Shown: piece by piece, positions 51,782 through 60,243 of the stretch | How the letters are laid out: every line of letters begins with the position of its first letter | How positions within the stretch are numbered: the first letter of the stretch is position 1 | Source: UBA5018 sp044375975 | Lineage (GTDB): Bacteria; Cyanobacteriota; Cyanobacteriia; PCC-6307; Cyanobiaceae | Length of the DNA stretch: 64,000 nucleotides | Direction: 5' to 3' | Assembly (NCBI GenBank): GCA_044375975.1 | Contig: JBILLQ010000002.1 | Coordinates: forward strand, 1-64,000 | Position numbers and translations under genes: made by a program | The notes under the pieces: generated by a model | What the model was told of the DNA's origin: nothing | What the model saw: the letters and a program-made list of their open reading frames with translations, nothing else | Database searches by the model: none

Positions 51782-52687
51782 CTAACGACGGGCCACCAGC
51801 ATCAGCACCTCGGGAATTTCAGCGGAAATTACGCCATAGCTAATCGAATGGACCCCTCGAATGCTCACATCAGAAAAGCCAAGGTCTGAAAGTGTATCTA
51901 AAATTTCCCAACCGGGAATCTGATAAACCAAGCTTCCCACCTCTGGATCGATGGGATTGCCATGATACTCGGGCTCGCCTATAATTTCAGGAGGTAGATC
52001 GGGGCCGAGATGCCGCGCCTTGATTATCGAATCTTTGCCGCCATAAGCAAAGGGGAAAGTGGCGACCAATACCCCCCCGGGCCGCAACACCCTGAGGCAT
52101 TCGGCTAAGCCCATCCTCAGGTCGTAGAGGTGTTCAAAAACCTCACAGCACACCAGCAGATCAAAGCTTTCACTTGAGAAAGAAAGGGCAGATAGATCCT
52201 CGTGGAGATACTGCTCACGGCGCGGGTCCGCCGGATCAGGCATATATTCACTGAGCACAACCCCCCCCCCTAGCCAACTTTTCAGGGCGGCTGCCAGGGG
52301 GGTGACAGCTTCGGGCAAATAGGCCTCGATCAGTCGCGGCGACGGCAGCTGGCCGGCTTCGATCAGCTGGCGCAGCAGCAGCAGCACGCCGCGCTCGCGG
52401 GAGTTTAAGCCGTGGTGAACCAGGCTTTCGCGATAGTTAGGAGCCACTACCTCGATGGCCTCTGGAGCGATCGGTCGATCGGTGAGCGGGTCGCAGATGC
52501 CGTGCAGGGCAATGTTTTGCAGCGTCTCCTTGATGGTCTCGTCCGCCTGGGACCACATCTTGCGGAAACGGGACTGGAAGCCGTCTATACTCCCATAGAC
52601 GTTCAGCTCAAGGTGTTGCTGGGGCAGAATCGCCATAGCCGTCGGTCCACTGACGGTTAATTGTGCCTCAAAACCGTTTACCCGCAT
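51782..52687 (-). CDS. SAM-dependent methyltransferase (class I)
   Basis: Up to 301 residues (or 284 from the ATG at 52636). The methyltransferase core has GGGVVLSEYMPDPA as the glycine-rich SAM-binding strand, FDLLVCCEVFEHLYDL and ECLRVLRPGGVLVATFPF, the class I signature, then LTDRP-like N-terminal region. The glycine motif is encoded across a C10 run (52261-52270 on the plus strand), so length change there would shift frame and abolish the enzyme. The start at 52687 shares bases with the divergent start of the coiled-coil gene; 52636 is the safer start. Substrate unknown. Confidence 0.85.
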   Translation of the reverse strand: MRVNGFEAQLTVSGPTAMAILPQQHLELNVYGSIDGFQSRFRKMWSQADETIKETLQNIALHGICDPLTDRPIAPEAIEVVAPNYRESLVHHGLNSRERGVLLLLRQLIEAGQLPSPRLIEAYLPEAVTPLAAALKSWLGGGVVLSEYMPDPADPRREQYLHEDLSALSFSSESFDLLVCCEVFEHLYDLRMGLAECLRVLRPGGVLVATFPFAYGGKDSIIKARHLGPDLPPEIIGEPEYHGNPIDPEVGSLVYQIPGWEILDTLSDLGFSDVSIRGVHSISYGVISAEIPEVLMLVARR

Positions 52688-52886
52688 GACAAAGGCTACC
52701 GACTTGGAGAACCGCCTAAATGAGTTGGAGAACCAGCTGGAAGAAGCCCGGGATTTAGCGGAACTTAACCAGTTGCTGCTCAGCCAAGCCGAAGAGAAAC
52801 TGGCCAACTACGCCAAGGAGGCCCTCAGAGCGGAGTCGCTGATCTCCTCCCTGCTGGAACAACTCGAAACTCGCAAAAAAAATTAA
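52686..52886 (+). CDS. Small coiled-coil protein, unknown
   Basis: 66 residues, rich in Glu/Leu/Lys in a heptad-like pattern (LENRLNELENQLEEARDLAELNQLL, then SLISSLLEQLETRKKN), consistent with a coiled coil. Its ATG shares two bases with the ATG of the divergent methyltransferase if that starts at 52687, so one of the two starts must be wrong or the pair is leaderless. The 3' end overlaps the convergent TPR-like gene by 4 bp. Composition supports a gene, but it could be a chance frame. Confidence 0.5.
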   Translation: MTKATDLENRLNELENQLEEARDLAELNQLLLSQAEEKLANYAKEALRAESLISSLLEQLETRKKN

Positions 52887-54262
52887 TCTAACAATGCCGC
52901 CCTGCCCTCTGCCCTTGACAAGATGCTAGCCAGGGCCTCTGGGGATAGACCTTGACTGGCCGGCGGCATCGACAGGTTGGCTTGAGGGGAAGAGCGCTCC
53001 AGGAAAGCGGAAAATCGTTCAATAGTAGAGCCTGTCACAAGCCCCCCTGCTTGACTGCTTTTAACAGCTGGCCCAGGGCTAACAGCTGGCCCAGGGCTAA
53101 CAGCTGGCCCAGGGTTAGAGGCTGACCCGGTATTCCCGGCTTGCTTCGGGGCGGCTTCCGCTGGCGACAAGGCCCCTTCGAGGCTGCTCAGCTCCTGGCC
53201 AAGGGCGTTAAACGGCTGCCACTGCGGATCCTGCTGAATCAATAGGGCCAGCAATTCGACTGCTGCGGCGACATCACCAGATCTGCGCAGGGAGCGAACG
53301 AAATCGGGACCCTGGGTACGGCGCGCATCTCGGCGGCGTTGGCGAAACAGCTCGGCCAGATCCTGCCCTGATGAATCGTGTTCCACCATGGCCATCGCTC
53401 GCCCCCAAAGCTCCATGGCAGCGGCCAAATCACCGCTAGCCAGGGCTAGCCGGGCGGCGAGATCGAAAAACCAGGGACTGGCCTCCAAATCTGCGGACGG
53501 ATTTGCCAACCAGTGGCCGCAACAGCGCAAATCGCCTTTGGCCAAGGCCAGATCAGCCGACTTGAGCCGCGGATGCCCCCATTCAGGCCAGGCCTCGGCC
53601 AAAAATGACCACCAGCGCAGAGCAGCGTCGGCATCGGCCGCCAGCTCCTGTTCGCCGACGGCTGCCAGCAGGGCCTGCTGCAATGACGGCTGCTGCTCAA
53701 TGGCGGTGCCGGCCAACAGCAGGGCAAAGCCATCCAATTGGTCATCTTGCCAATCACCACGCCAGTCGGGCAGGGGTGTGAAGGGGAAACAGGGCTGCTG
53801 CCAACGCATGCTGCGCAGCAGCTCCAGCAAATCCCTGGCCCGCTGCTGCTCCTCGGCAGCCAAGGGGGAATTGCCAGAAGCCGACTGATCAGTCCACAGC
53901 CCCCAAGGATCTGGGATCAGCCCGAGGCCTGGGTCTAAGCGATGGGCCACCAAAATCCAACGATCTGAGGCGATGGAATCGCCGCATAGACGCAGGGCCC
54001 AGGCCAGCTGCAGTGCTAATAGTGGACCCCAATCGGGATGACGAGTGATCTTAGTCGATTCGCTCACCAATATCGATCTGCGACCGAATCGCCCCAACCA
54101 GATTAGTCTGGAGCCAGGGTCCTCATCTAATTGGGCGAGCAGATCGGGAACCAAAGGCCAGGCCACAGGATTTCGCCAAGGGATACCATTCTGACCTCCC
54201 ACAGGCCCAACAGGTCCTCGGTTCACGGCCTGAGGGCCTGCCAGGTGGCAAAACATCACCAA
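52883..54262 (-). CDS. TPR-like helical protein, unknown
   Basis: 459 residues, rich in Ala/Leu and helical in pattern: repeated A-x-x-L-x-x-L blocks such as LALQLAWALRLCGDSIASDRWILVAHRLDPG and SADLALAKGDLRCCGHWLANPSADLEASPWFFDLAARLALASGDL, consistent with TPR-type repeats. Near the C-terminus three in-frame copies of an 18-bp unit encode (S/N)PGPAV. The start is doubtful, because the next gene begins 14 bp away on the other strand and the first about 30 residues look non-coding. No family recognised. Confidence 0.65.
   Translation of the reverse strand: MVMFCHLAGPQAVNRGPVGPVGGQNGIPWRNPVAWPLVPDLLAQLDEDPGSRLIWLGRFGRRSILVSESTKITRHPDWGPLLALQLAWALRLCGDSIASDRWILVAHRLDPGLGLIPDPWGLWTDQSASGNSPLAAEEQQRARDLLELLRSMRWQQPCFPFTPLPDWRGDWQDDQLDGFALLLAGTAIEQQPSLQQALLAAVGEQELAADADAALRWWSFLAEAWPEWGHPRLKSADLALAKGDLRCCGHWLANPSADLEASPWFFDLAARLALASGDLAAAMELWGRAMAMVEHDSSGQDLAELFRQRRRDARRTQGPDFVRSLRRSGDVAAAVELLALLIQQDPQWQPFNALGQELSSLEGALSPAEAAPKQAGNTGSASNPGPAVSPGPAVSPGPAVKSSQAGGLVTGSTIERFSAFLERSSPQANLSMPPASQGLSPEALASILSRAEGRAALLD
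53063..53116. repeat. In-frame 18-bp tandem repeat
   Basis: Three perfect or near-perfect copies (53063-53080, 53081-53098, 53099-53116) of an 18-bp unit AACAGCTGGCCCAGGGCT, encoding SPGPAV-type peptides on the minus strand. Confidence 0.95.
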
Positions 54263-54276
54263 ATCAGAGTTTCTAG

Positions 54277-55566
54277 ATGGAGGCCAAACCGAAGCCGAGG
54301 CTGGTGATTGTGGACCCCGCCTGGAGCGGTTCAGTGGGTCACCATCCTGACGTCAACCGCCAGTTGCAACAAGTGCTGGACGCGGCCGGCTGGCAGGTGG
54401 AAGCCTGGGCCGACCAGGCGGCAGCTGAACTGGGATTGCCCTGGATCCGCCCCTTGCTTCACGGCTGCGGCTACCAAGATCCACGCCACTGGAGCGACAC
54501 TGGCGGCAGCCTGCACCTGGCACGCCGCCTGGCCGACCAACTGGCTGCGGGCCTGGGCCCAGCTGAACAACCGGTGGCAGCCTGGCTGATGCACACCGCC
54601 CTGCCCTATCAACTGATGGGGCTGGCTCGACTGCTCAACCAACAGCCAGCGGCCCAGGTATTGATCAGTCTCATGTTTGCCCCGGGAGAAACCCTGGAGG
54701 GAGAAGCGGCGGATGCCGTCGCCACCAGCAACAGCCGCCAGGCCCTGGCGGCGCTGGCGGAAGCCTGCCGGCGGCAGGGCCATAAACTCTGGCTCGGTCT
54801 GCCCTCCCGTCAACAACAGGAGCTATGGGCGCCCCTGATCAGGGCTGCCGAATTGCCTGAGGGGGAACTGCATGCAGCGGTGGTCGGCGCCGGTGGAGCT
54901 GCCGTAAAGCTCCCCAAAGGAGCCCCCAAACTGTTGCTGCATTGGGGTGACCGCAAGCAGTCCAAGGGCTGGCTCCACAGCTTGGCGGCGGTGGAGCAAT
55001 TGCTCGATCAGGGGGTACCAGCCAACCTGCGCGGCCATGGCTGGCTCTTTCATGTGCATTGTCATGAACCCATACCGGAGTCAGAACTGCAACTGCTGGA
55101 GCGGGCCGAGCTCCAGATACCTGGCTATCAACTGCTGCGCGAGGCGATTCCCCAGCCGGAAATGTTGAGGCGATTAGCCGGCTGCAATGCAGCGCTTCTG
55201 GCTTACTGCCCGCGAGCTTACTCACAGCGCAGCTCCGGCATCCTTTGGGCCTACGCCAGCGCTCGACGGGCTGTGGGCCTGCCAGCGGCGGTGGTGGGAC
55301 TTGACGGAGGCTGGCTGGAACGGGAGTCCCGGGAGCTGGGCCTAGCCTGGCACTCAGCAGTGAATCCCAGCTCCACCGGCTGGCTAAAACCGCTCGCCGA
55401 AGCCATTGATGCTGGCCAAGACAGGGTTCAGCCTCCCCCCGAGGAAAGCGGCGGGCCCAATGAAATCTACAGCGAAATCATTCTCGGCAGAAGTTTTGCG
55501 AAACAAATTGCCTTGCTGCTTAGTTTAGCACAGCCACCCAAATCGCCCCCCCCCCCCCCCCCGTGA
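54277..55566 (+). CDS. Glycosyltransferase-like protein, GT-B
   Basis: 429 residues. LVIVDPAWSGSVGHHPDVNRQLQQVLDAAGW at the start and LLLHWGDRKQSKGWLHSLAAVEQLL in the middle resemble the two Rossmann-like halves of GT-B enzymes; the C-terminal half has SSGILWAYASARRAVGLPAAVVG with a Ser/Gly-rich donor-site-like strand. The last seven codons are SPPPPPP, encoded by C17 (55546-55562) just before the TGA. One base more or fewer would remove the stop and extend the protein. Start overlaps nothing; spacing to the divergent gene is 14 bp. Confidence 0.7.
   Translation: MEAKPKPRLVIVDPAWSGSVGHHPDVNRQLQQVLDAAGWQVEAWADQAAAELGLPWIRPLLHGCGYQDPRHWSDTGGSLHLARRLADQLAAGLGPAEQPVAAWLMHTALPYQLMGLARLLNQQPAAQVLISLMFAPGETLEGEAADAVATSNSRQALAALAEACRRQGHKLWLGLPSRQQQELWAPLIRAAELPEGELHAAVVGAGGAAVKLPKGAPKLLLHWGDRKQSKGWLHSLAAVEQLLDQGVPANLRGHGWLFHVHCHEPIPESELQLLERAELQIPGYQLLREAIPQPEMLRRLAGCNAALLAYCPRAYSQRSSGILWAYASARRAVGLPAAVVGLDGGWLERESRELGLAWHSAVNPSSTGWLKPLAEAIDAGQDRVQPPPEESGGPNEIYSEIILGRSFAKQIALLLSLAQPPKSPPPPPP
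55546..55562. repeat. Homopolymer C17
   Basis: Seventeen consecutive C's at the 3' end of the glycosyltransferase-like gene. In some bacteria such tracts are sites of slipped-strand length change. Length may also be a sequencing or assembly error. Confidence 0.9.
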
Positions 55567-55641
55567 GCCTCAAGGCGAGTAGCAGCAGGCTTGACAAGGG
55601 GAGCAAAAGCTTTAAAATCGGGAAAGTGATTAAAAACAAAA

Positions 55642-56793
55642 TTGGCCAAAATTGCCCTAATCACCGGCATTACAGGCCAGGACGGGTCTTACCTGGCGGA
55701 ATTCCTGCTTAGCAAAGGATATGAAGTTCATGGCATTAAGCGGCGGGCCAGCAGCTTCAATACCGCCCGCATAGATCACCTCTATCAAGATCCCCACGAG
55801 ACAAATCAGCGACTGGTGCTTCACTACGGAGATCTTACGGATAGCTCAAATTTAACTAGAATTATTCAGCAGGTTCAGCCGGATGAAATTTATAATCTAG
55901 GCGCCCAAAGCCATGTGGCTGTAAGTTTTGAAGAGCCTGAATACACGGCCAATAGCGATGCGATTGGCACCCTGCGGATCCTTGAAGCAGTAAGGATTCT
56001 TGGGTTGGAAAAGAAGACGCGAATTTACCAGGCCAGCACCAGCGAACTCTATGGCCTTGTGCAGGAAATACCGCAGAAAGAAACCACGCCCTTCTACCCC
56101 AGAAGCCCCTATGCAGTGGCTAAAATGTATGCATATTGGATTACCGTCAATTACCGTGAATCCTATGGAATGTATGCTTGTAATGGAATCCTGTTTAATC
56201 ACGAGAGCCCGCGAAGAGGCGAAACATTTGTCACTCGCAAAATTACCCGTGGTCTCTCCAGGATCAACGCGGGCTTAGATCAATGCCTGTACATGGGCAA
56301 CCTAGACTCCCTTCGTGACTGGGGGCATGCCAGAGATTACGTGGAAATGCAATGGCTCATGCTGCAGCAAGAACAACCGGAAGATTTTGTTATTGCCACC
56401 GGTCGCCAAGAATCCGTGAGGAGATTCATTGAGCTTACCGCTCAAGAACTTGGCTGGGGAGGTATTGAATGGAGTGGTCAAGGCTTGCAGGAAACTGGTA
56501 AGAGAGCCGACACCTCAGAGGTTGTTGTGCGTATCGACCCCCGTTACTTCCGGCCAGCCGAGGTGGAGACACTATTGGGAGACCCAACTAAAGCACGGGA
56601 GAAATTGGGTTGGACCCCCACCACTACCCTGGAGCAATTGGTGGGTGAAATGGTTGCTGCAGATGTGCAAGAGGCTGCAAAAGAAGCCACCCTTCGCAGG
56701 GAGGGCTTTCTAGTGGTGGGTTCCATGGAAAATCCGCCCACAAGCCCCGCCATGATCGAAGCTGCAAACTTAGCCACTGGGGTTCAAGCCTAA
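55642..56793 (+). CDS. gmd: GDP-mannose 4,6-dehydratase
   Basis: Makes GDP-4-keto-6-deoxymannose, precursor of GDP-fucose and other 6-deoxy sugars. 383 residues. NADP site AKIALITGITGQDGSYLAEFLL, the RRASSFNT block, the active-site motif S-x23-YAVAK (TSELYG then SPYAVAKMYAYW), and GQ-R (RDWGHARDYVEMQW) are intact. TTG start at 55642 gives the family N-terminus. Its stop overlaps the fcl ATG (TAATG). Confidence 0.96.
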   Translation: MAKIALITGITGQDGSYLAEFLLSKGYEVHGIKRRASSFNTARIDHLYQDPHETNQRLVLHYGDLTDSSNLTRIIQQVQPDEIYNLGAQSHVAVSFEEPEYTANSDAIGTLRILEAVRILGLEKKTRIYQASTSELYGLVQEIPQKETTPFYPRSPYAVAKMYAYWITVNYRESYGMYACNGILFNHESPRRGETFVTRKITRGLSRINAGLDQCLYMGNLDSLRDWGHARDYVEMQWLMLQQEQPEDFVIATGRQESVRRFIELTAQELGWGGIEWSGQGLQETGKRADTSEVVVRIDPRYFRPAEVETLLGDPTKAREKLGWTPTTTLEQLVGEMVAADVQEAAKEATLRREGFLVVGSMENPPTSPAMIEAANLATGVQA

Positions 56794-57755
56794 TGGCTGC
56801 CTTGATCACCCCTACCGACCGCTTCTTTGTAGCCGGTCACCGCGGCATGGCCGGCGGCGCCATTGTACGAGCACTTCAGAGCCAAGGCTACTCTCAACTG
56901 CTAACTGCCAGCAGGCAAGAGTTGGATTTGGAAGATGGCAATGCCGTGCAGGCCTGGTTCGAGGCCAACCGCCCCGAAGTGGTTGTACTGGCTGCGGCAA
57001 AAGTTGGCGGCATTTATGCCAACGATACCTATCCGGCAGATTTTCTACTATGTAATCTCAAGATCCAGATAAATGTTATCGAAAGTGCCTGGCGCACCGG
57101 TGCCAAACGCCTGCTTTTTTTAGGTAGCAGCTGCATCTACCCTAAATTTGCTGAGCAGCCCATTCGCGAAGAATCCCTGCTCACTGGCTCCTTGGAGCCC
57201 ACCAATGAATGGTATGCAATTGCCAAGATTGCTGGCATCAAGCTCTGTCAATCATTACGCAAGCAACACGGCTTTAATGCAATTAGCTTAATGCCCACAA
57301 ATCTATACGGCCCCGGAGATAACTACCATCCAAAAAATAGCCACGTAATGCCAGCATTGATTCGTCGCTTTCACGAAGCCAAAGTTGCCGACTCGCCAAA
57401 TGTGACCTGCTGGGGAACTGGCTCTCCCATGCGAGAGTTCCTACATGTAGACGATCTTGGTGCCGCCTGCGTATACGCTCTAGAGAATTATAATCCTGAC
57501 CCAAATGATTCGGTTCAGCATCTAAATGTTGGCACTGGTACCGATCTTACTATTAAACAGTTAGCCGAGCTTGTAAAAAGCACAGTGGGCTTTAATGGCG
57601 AGATCATTTGGGATCACACCAAACCCGATGGCACGCCCAAGAAACAACTGGATGTGCAACGCATTCAGAATCTTGGCTGGCATCACAAAATTGAGCTCAG
57701 CGAAGGCATTGCCAGCACATACCACGATTTTTTAACCACTGATTTTCGTGGATAA
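56793..57755 (+). CDS. fcl: GDP-L-fucose synthase
   Basis: Epimerase-reductase making GDP-L-fucose from the gmd product. 320 residues. NADP site VAGHRGMAGGAIVRAL, catalytic region LGSSCIYPKFAEQPIREE, and NEWYAIAKIAGIKLC with the Tyr-x3-Lys pair. NLYGPGDNYH is also family-typical. Coupled to gmd by overlap. GDP-fucose would supply surface glycan synthesis. Confidence 0.96.
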   Translation: MAALITPTDRFFVAGHRGMAGGAIVRALQSQGYSQLLTASRQELDLEDGNAVQAWFEANRPEVVVLAAAKVGGIYANDTYPADFLLCNLKIQINVIESAWRTGAKRLLFLGSSCIYPKFAEQPIREESLLTGSLEPTNEWYAIAKIAGIKLCQSLRKQHGFNAISLMPTNLYGPGDNYHPKNSHVMPALIRRFHEAKVADSPNVTCWGTGSPMREFLHVDDLGAACVYALENYNPDPNDSVQHLNVGTGTDLTIKQLAELVKSTVGFNGEIIWDHTKPDGTPKKQLDVQRIQNLGWHHKIELSEGIASTYHDFLTTDFRG

Positions 57756-57804
57756 AGCCACTAACAAGAAACCAAAGTTCAATCACCCCAATTAACTTCC
57801 TCCC

Positions 57805-58587
57805 GTGACGGCAATCAGCTCAACTACCATAAGACAGCTGGGGCAGACTGGCCTCAGGATTGACATGGGCGAAGATTGCTTTCTTTTTGACCCATATCTC
57901 AGTAATTCAGTTCAAGAACTTGATGCTCCCGATCTGCTACGACAAATACCTATTCCATTTGCCCCTGAGCAAGTGACTAATGCTAAGTGGGTTATTATCA
58001 CCCATGAGCACTTAGATCATTGCGATCCCCATACCCTACCCCAGATAGCTGCCGCAAGCCCGGAGGCCAAATTCATGGCTCCCGAGCCAGCAAGAAAACT
58101 AATGCTGTCCTGGGGAATTGATGCGAGTCGAATTGTAGCAACTACACCGGAATTGCAACAGTTAGCAGAAAATATTTCGGTAAAATCTCTGCCGTCTGCT
58201 CACCCAAAAGTTCGCATGGGAAGTGACAATCAACCAGTGGCGGTTGGCTATCTAATCAGCTTGAACGATTGTCAAATATATCTAGCTGGCGACACCTCGG
58301 CATGCGAAGATGTTATTGCGGCTATCAAAAAGCAGCCCCATATTGACATTGCACTTCTGCCGGTGAACGAAGACAATTTCTTTCGCCGCAAACGAGGAAT
58401 AGTTGGAAACATGAGCATTCGAGAGGCTTTTGGACTGGCCGCCGAATGCGGTATAAGCACAGTAGTGCCAGTTCATTGGGATCTTTTTGAGGCCAACAGC
58501 ACAGATCCCGAAGAAATCAAGGCCGTCTATCAAGCCCACGCTTGGCCTTTTCGCCTGGCGATGAGCATAGAAGAGGCATTGATATGA
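57805..58587 (+). CDS. UlaG-like metallo-beta-lactamase-fold hydrolase
   Basis: 260 residues, GTG start. The metal-binding set is visible: HEHLDHCDPH (HxHxDH), His in PSAHPKV, Asp in LAGDTSACEDV and His in VPVHWDLFE. The family includes L-ascorbate-6-phosphate lactonase and phosphodiesterase- or nuclease-like enzymes. The product lies between fcl and a CMP-sugar synthetase fusion and overlaps its start, so it is probably part of sugar metabolism (lactone or phosphate ester hydrolysis), which is inference. Confidence 0.85.
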   Translation: MTAISSTTIRQLGQTGLRIDMGEDCFLFDPYLSNSVQELDAPDLLRQIPIPFAPEQVTNAKWVIITHEHLDHCDPHTLPQIAAASPEAKFMAPEPARKLMLSWGIDASRIVATTPELQQLAENISVKSLPSAHPKVRMGSDNQPVAVGYLISLNDCQIYLAGDTSACEDVIAAIKKQPHIDIALLPVNEDNFFRRKRGIVGNMSIREAFGLAAECGISTVVPVHWDLFEANSTDPEEIKAVYQAHAWPFRLAMSIEEALI

Positions 58588-60242
58588 ATAAGCCAAGGGC
58601 TAGCATTGTCATTCGCACTCTTAATGAGGCGACATACCTACCAGAGTTGCTCCAGGCGATCAAGGCTCAACGCTGCGAATATCGCTATGAGATTATTGTC
58701 ATTGACTCTGGCTCTACAGATGGGACCCAGCAAATAGCCCAGCAAGAAGGATGCAGACTTCTCTCAATTACCCGTAAAGAATTCACTTTTGGCCGCAGCT
58801 TAAATCGTGGCTGTGCCGCGGCAGAGGGTGAATTTCTAGTTTTCATTAGCGGCCACTGCGTGCCATGTCACGGCAGCTGGCTGCAAAGATTATTAGATCC
58901 ACTAGAGAATAGAGAGGTGGATTATACATATGGTCGTCAGCTTGGCGGTCCGGCAACTTTCTTCAGTGAAAAAGAGATTTTTGCCAAGTATTTTCCAGCC
59001 CAAACCGCTGTACCACAGCAGGGATTCTACTGTAATAATGCCAATAGCGCCCTGACCAAGCAAGCATGGCTTCTCCATTCCTTTGATGAAGAGATTACCG
59101 GTCTAGAAGATATGCATCTAGCCCGCAAACTTGTTAATAGTGGCCTAAAGGTTGGCTATGTAGCTGAGGCCAGCGTTTTCCACTACCATCGTGAAGCCTG
59201 GTCCCAAGTGCAGCGTCGTTTTGAGAGAGAAGCACTGGCTCTCAAGCAGATCTGCCCTGAGCTGCTGATTAGGCGTCGTGACTTAGCACGTTTTATCCTT
59301 GCCGGAGTGAGCAATGATCTGAGGAAAGCCGCCAAAGATCGCCAGTTAATCCAGCATTTTACTCCTATTATTAAGTATCGTTTTAATCAATATTGGGGAT
59401 CCTACAAGGGCAATCGTCAGCATCGACTTCTCACTCACAAACTCCGCGAAAGCTACTTTTACCCTGACCAAAGCAAGGGCTCTGCCCTTGCTGGCTCAGT
59501 GGTACAATCACCATCAGAACAACTCGACAAACAGCCGCCCATGATCGAAAAAAAGAAAATCATTGCCCTAGTGCCAATGAAAGCTCACAGCGCCAGAGTT
59601 TCAGGCAAAAATTTTCGGAACTTTTGTGGTAAGCCTCTATTTCGCTGGATTTTAGATACACTTTTAGAAGTTGAAGAAATTGATCGCGTAGTAATCAACA
59701 CTGATGCGCGTGACATTCTAAAACAAAATGGCCTTGTTGATGGCGATAGAATCCAGATTCGTGATCGCCCCAAGGAAATATGTGGCGACTTTGTAAGTAT
59801 GAACAAAGTCATTGCCGACGATATCGCCAACACAGATGGTGATATATATTTGATGACTCACACTACCAACCCATTGCTAAGCGCCCAAACAATACGCTCC
59901 GCAATTGCCAGTTTTAGTAGTTCCTCCGACCGGGGCGAGTGCGACTCCCTCTTCACCGTTGATCGCATTCAAACTAGATTTTACTTGAAAGACGGCAGTC
60001 CAGTCAATCATGATCCTAATAATTTAATTCGAACTCAAGACCTTGAACCCTGGTTCGAAGAAAACTCAAACCTTTACATCTTCACCCCCAAAAGCTTTGA
60101 AAGCACGGAAGCAAGAATAGGTCAAGCACCTAAACTGTTTACAACTCCAAAGTACGAATCTATTGATATTGACGAACCAGAAGACTGGGATTTTGCAGTC
60201 GCAACCAAAACCTACCTCGACAGCCAAGGAGCAAAAAACTGA
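58584..60242 (+). CDS. GT2 glycosyltransferase fused to CMP-acidic-sugar synthetase
   Basis: 552 residues, ATG at 58584 overlapping the previous stop. Residues 1 to about 300 are GT2: ASIVIRTLNEATYLPELL, IIVIDSGSTDGT, FTFGRSLNRGC, FLVFISGHCVPC, EITGLEDMHLARKL. From about 320 to 552 it is a full-length cytidylyltransferase like NeuA or pseudaminate/KDO CMP synthetases: ALVPMKAHSARVSGKNF, GKPLFRWIL, VVINTDARDIL, DGDIYLMTHTTNPLLS. An in-frame ATG at 59541 opens the second domain. The fusion implies that a CMP-activated acid sugar is made and used by the same polypeptide. Confidence 0.85.
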   Translation: MNKPRASIVIRTLNEATYLPELLQAIKAQRCEYRYEIIVIDSGSTDGTQQIAQQEGCRLLSITRKEFTFGRSLNRGCAAAEGEFLVFISGHCVPCHGSWLQRLLDPLENREVDYTYGRQLGGPATFFSEKEIFAKYFPAQTAVPQQGFYCNNANSALTKQAWLLHSFDEEITGLEDMHLARKLVNSGLKVGYVAEASVFHYHREAWSQVQRRFEREALALKQICPELLIRRRDLARFILAGVSNDLRKAAKDRQLIQHFTPIIKYRFNQYWGSYKGNRQHRLLTHKLRESYFYPDQSKGSALAGSVVQSPSEQLDKQPPMIEKKKIIALVPMKAHSARVSGKNFRNFCGKPLFRWILDTLLEVEEIDRVVINTDARDILKQNGLVDGDRIQIRDRPKEICGDFVSMNKVIADDIANTDGDIYLMTHTTNPLLSAQTIRSAIASFSSSSDRGECDSLFTVDRIQTRFYLKDGSPVNHDPNNLIRTQDLEPWFEENSNLYIFTPKSFESTEARIGQAPKLFTTPKYESIDIDEPEDWDFAVATKTYLDSQGAKN

Positions 60243-60243
60243 C

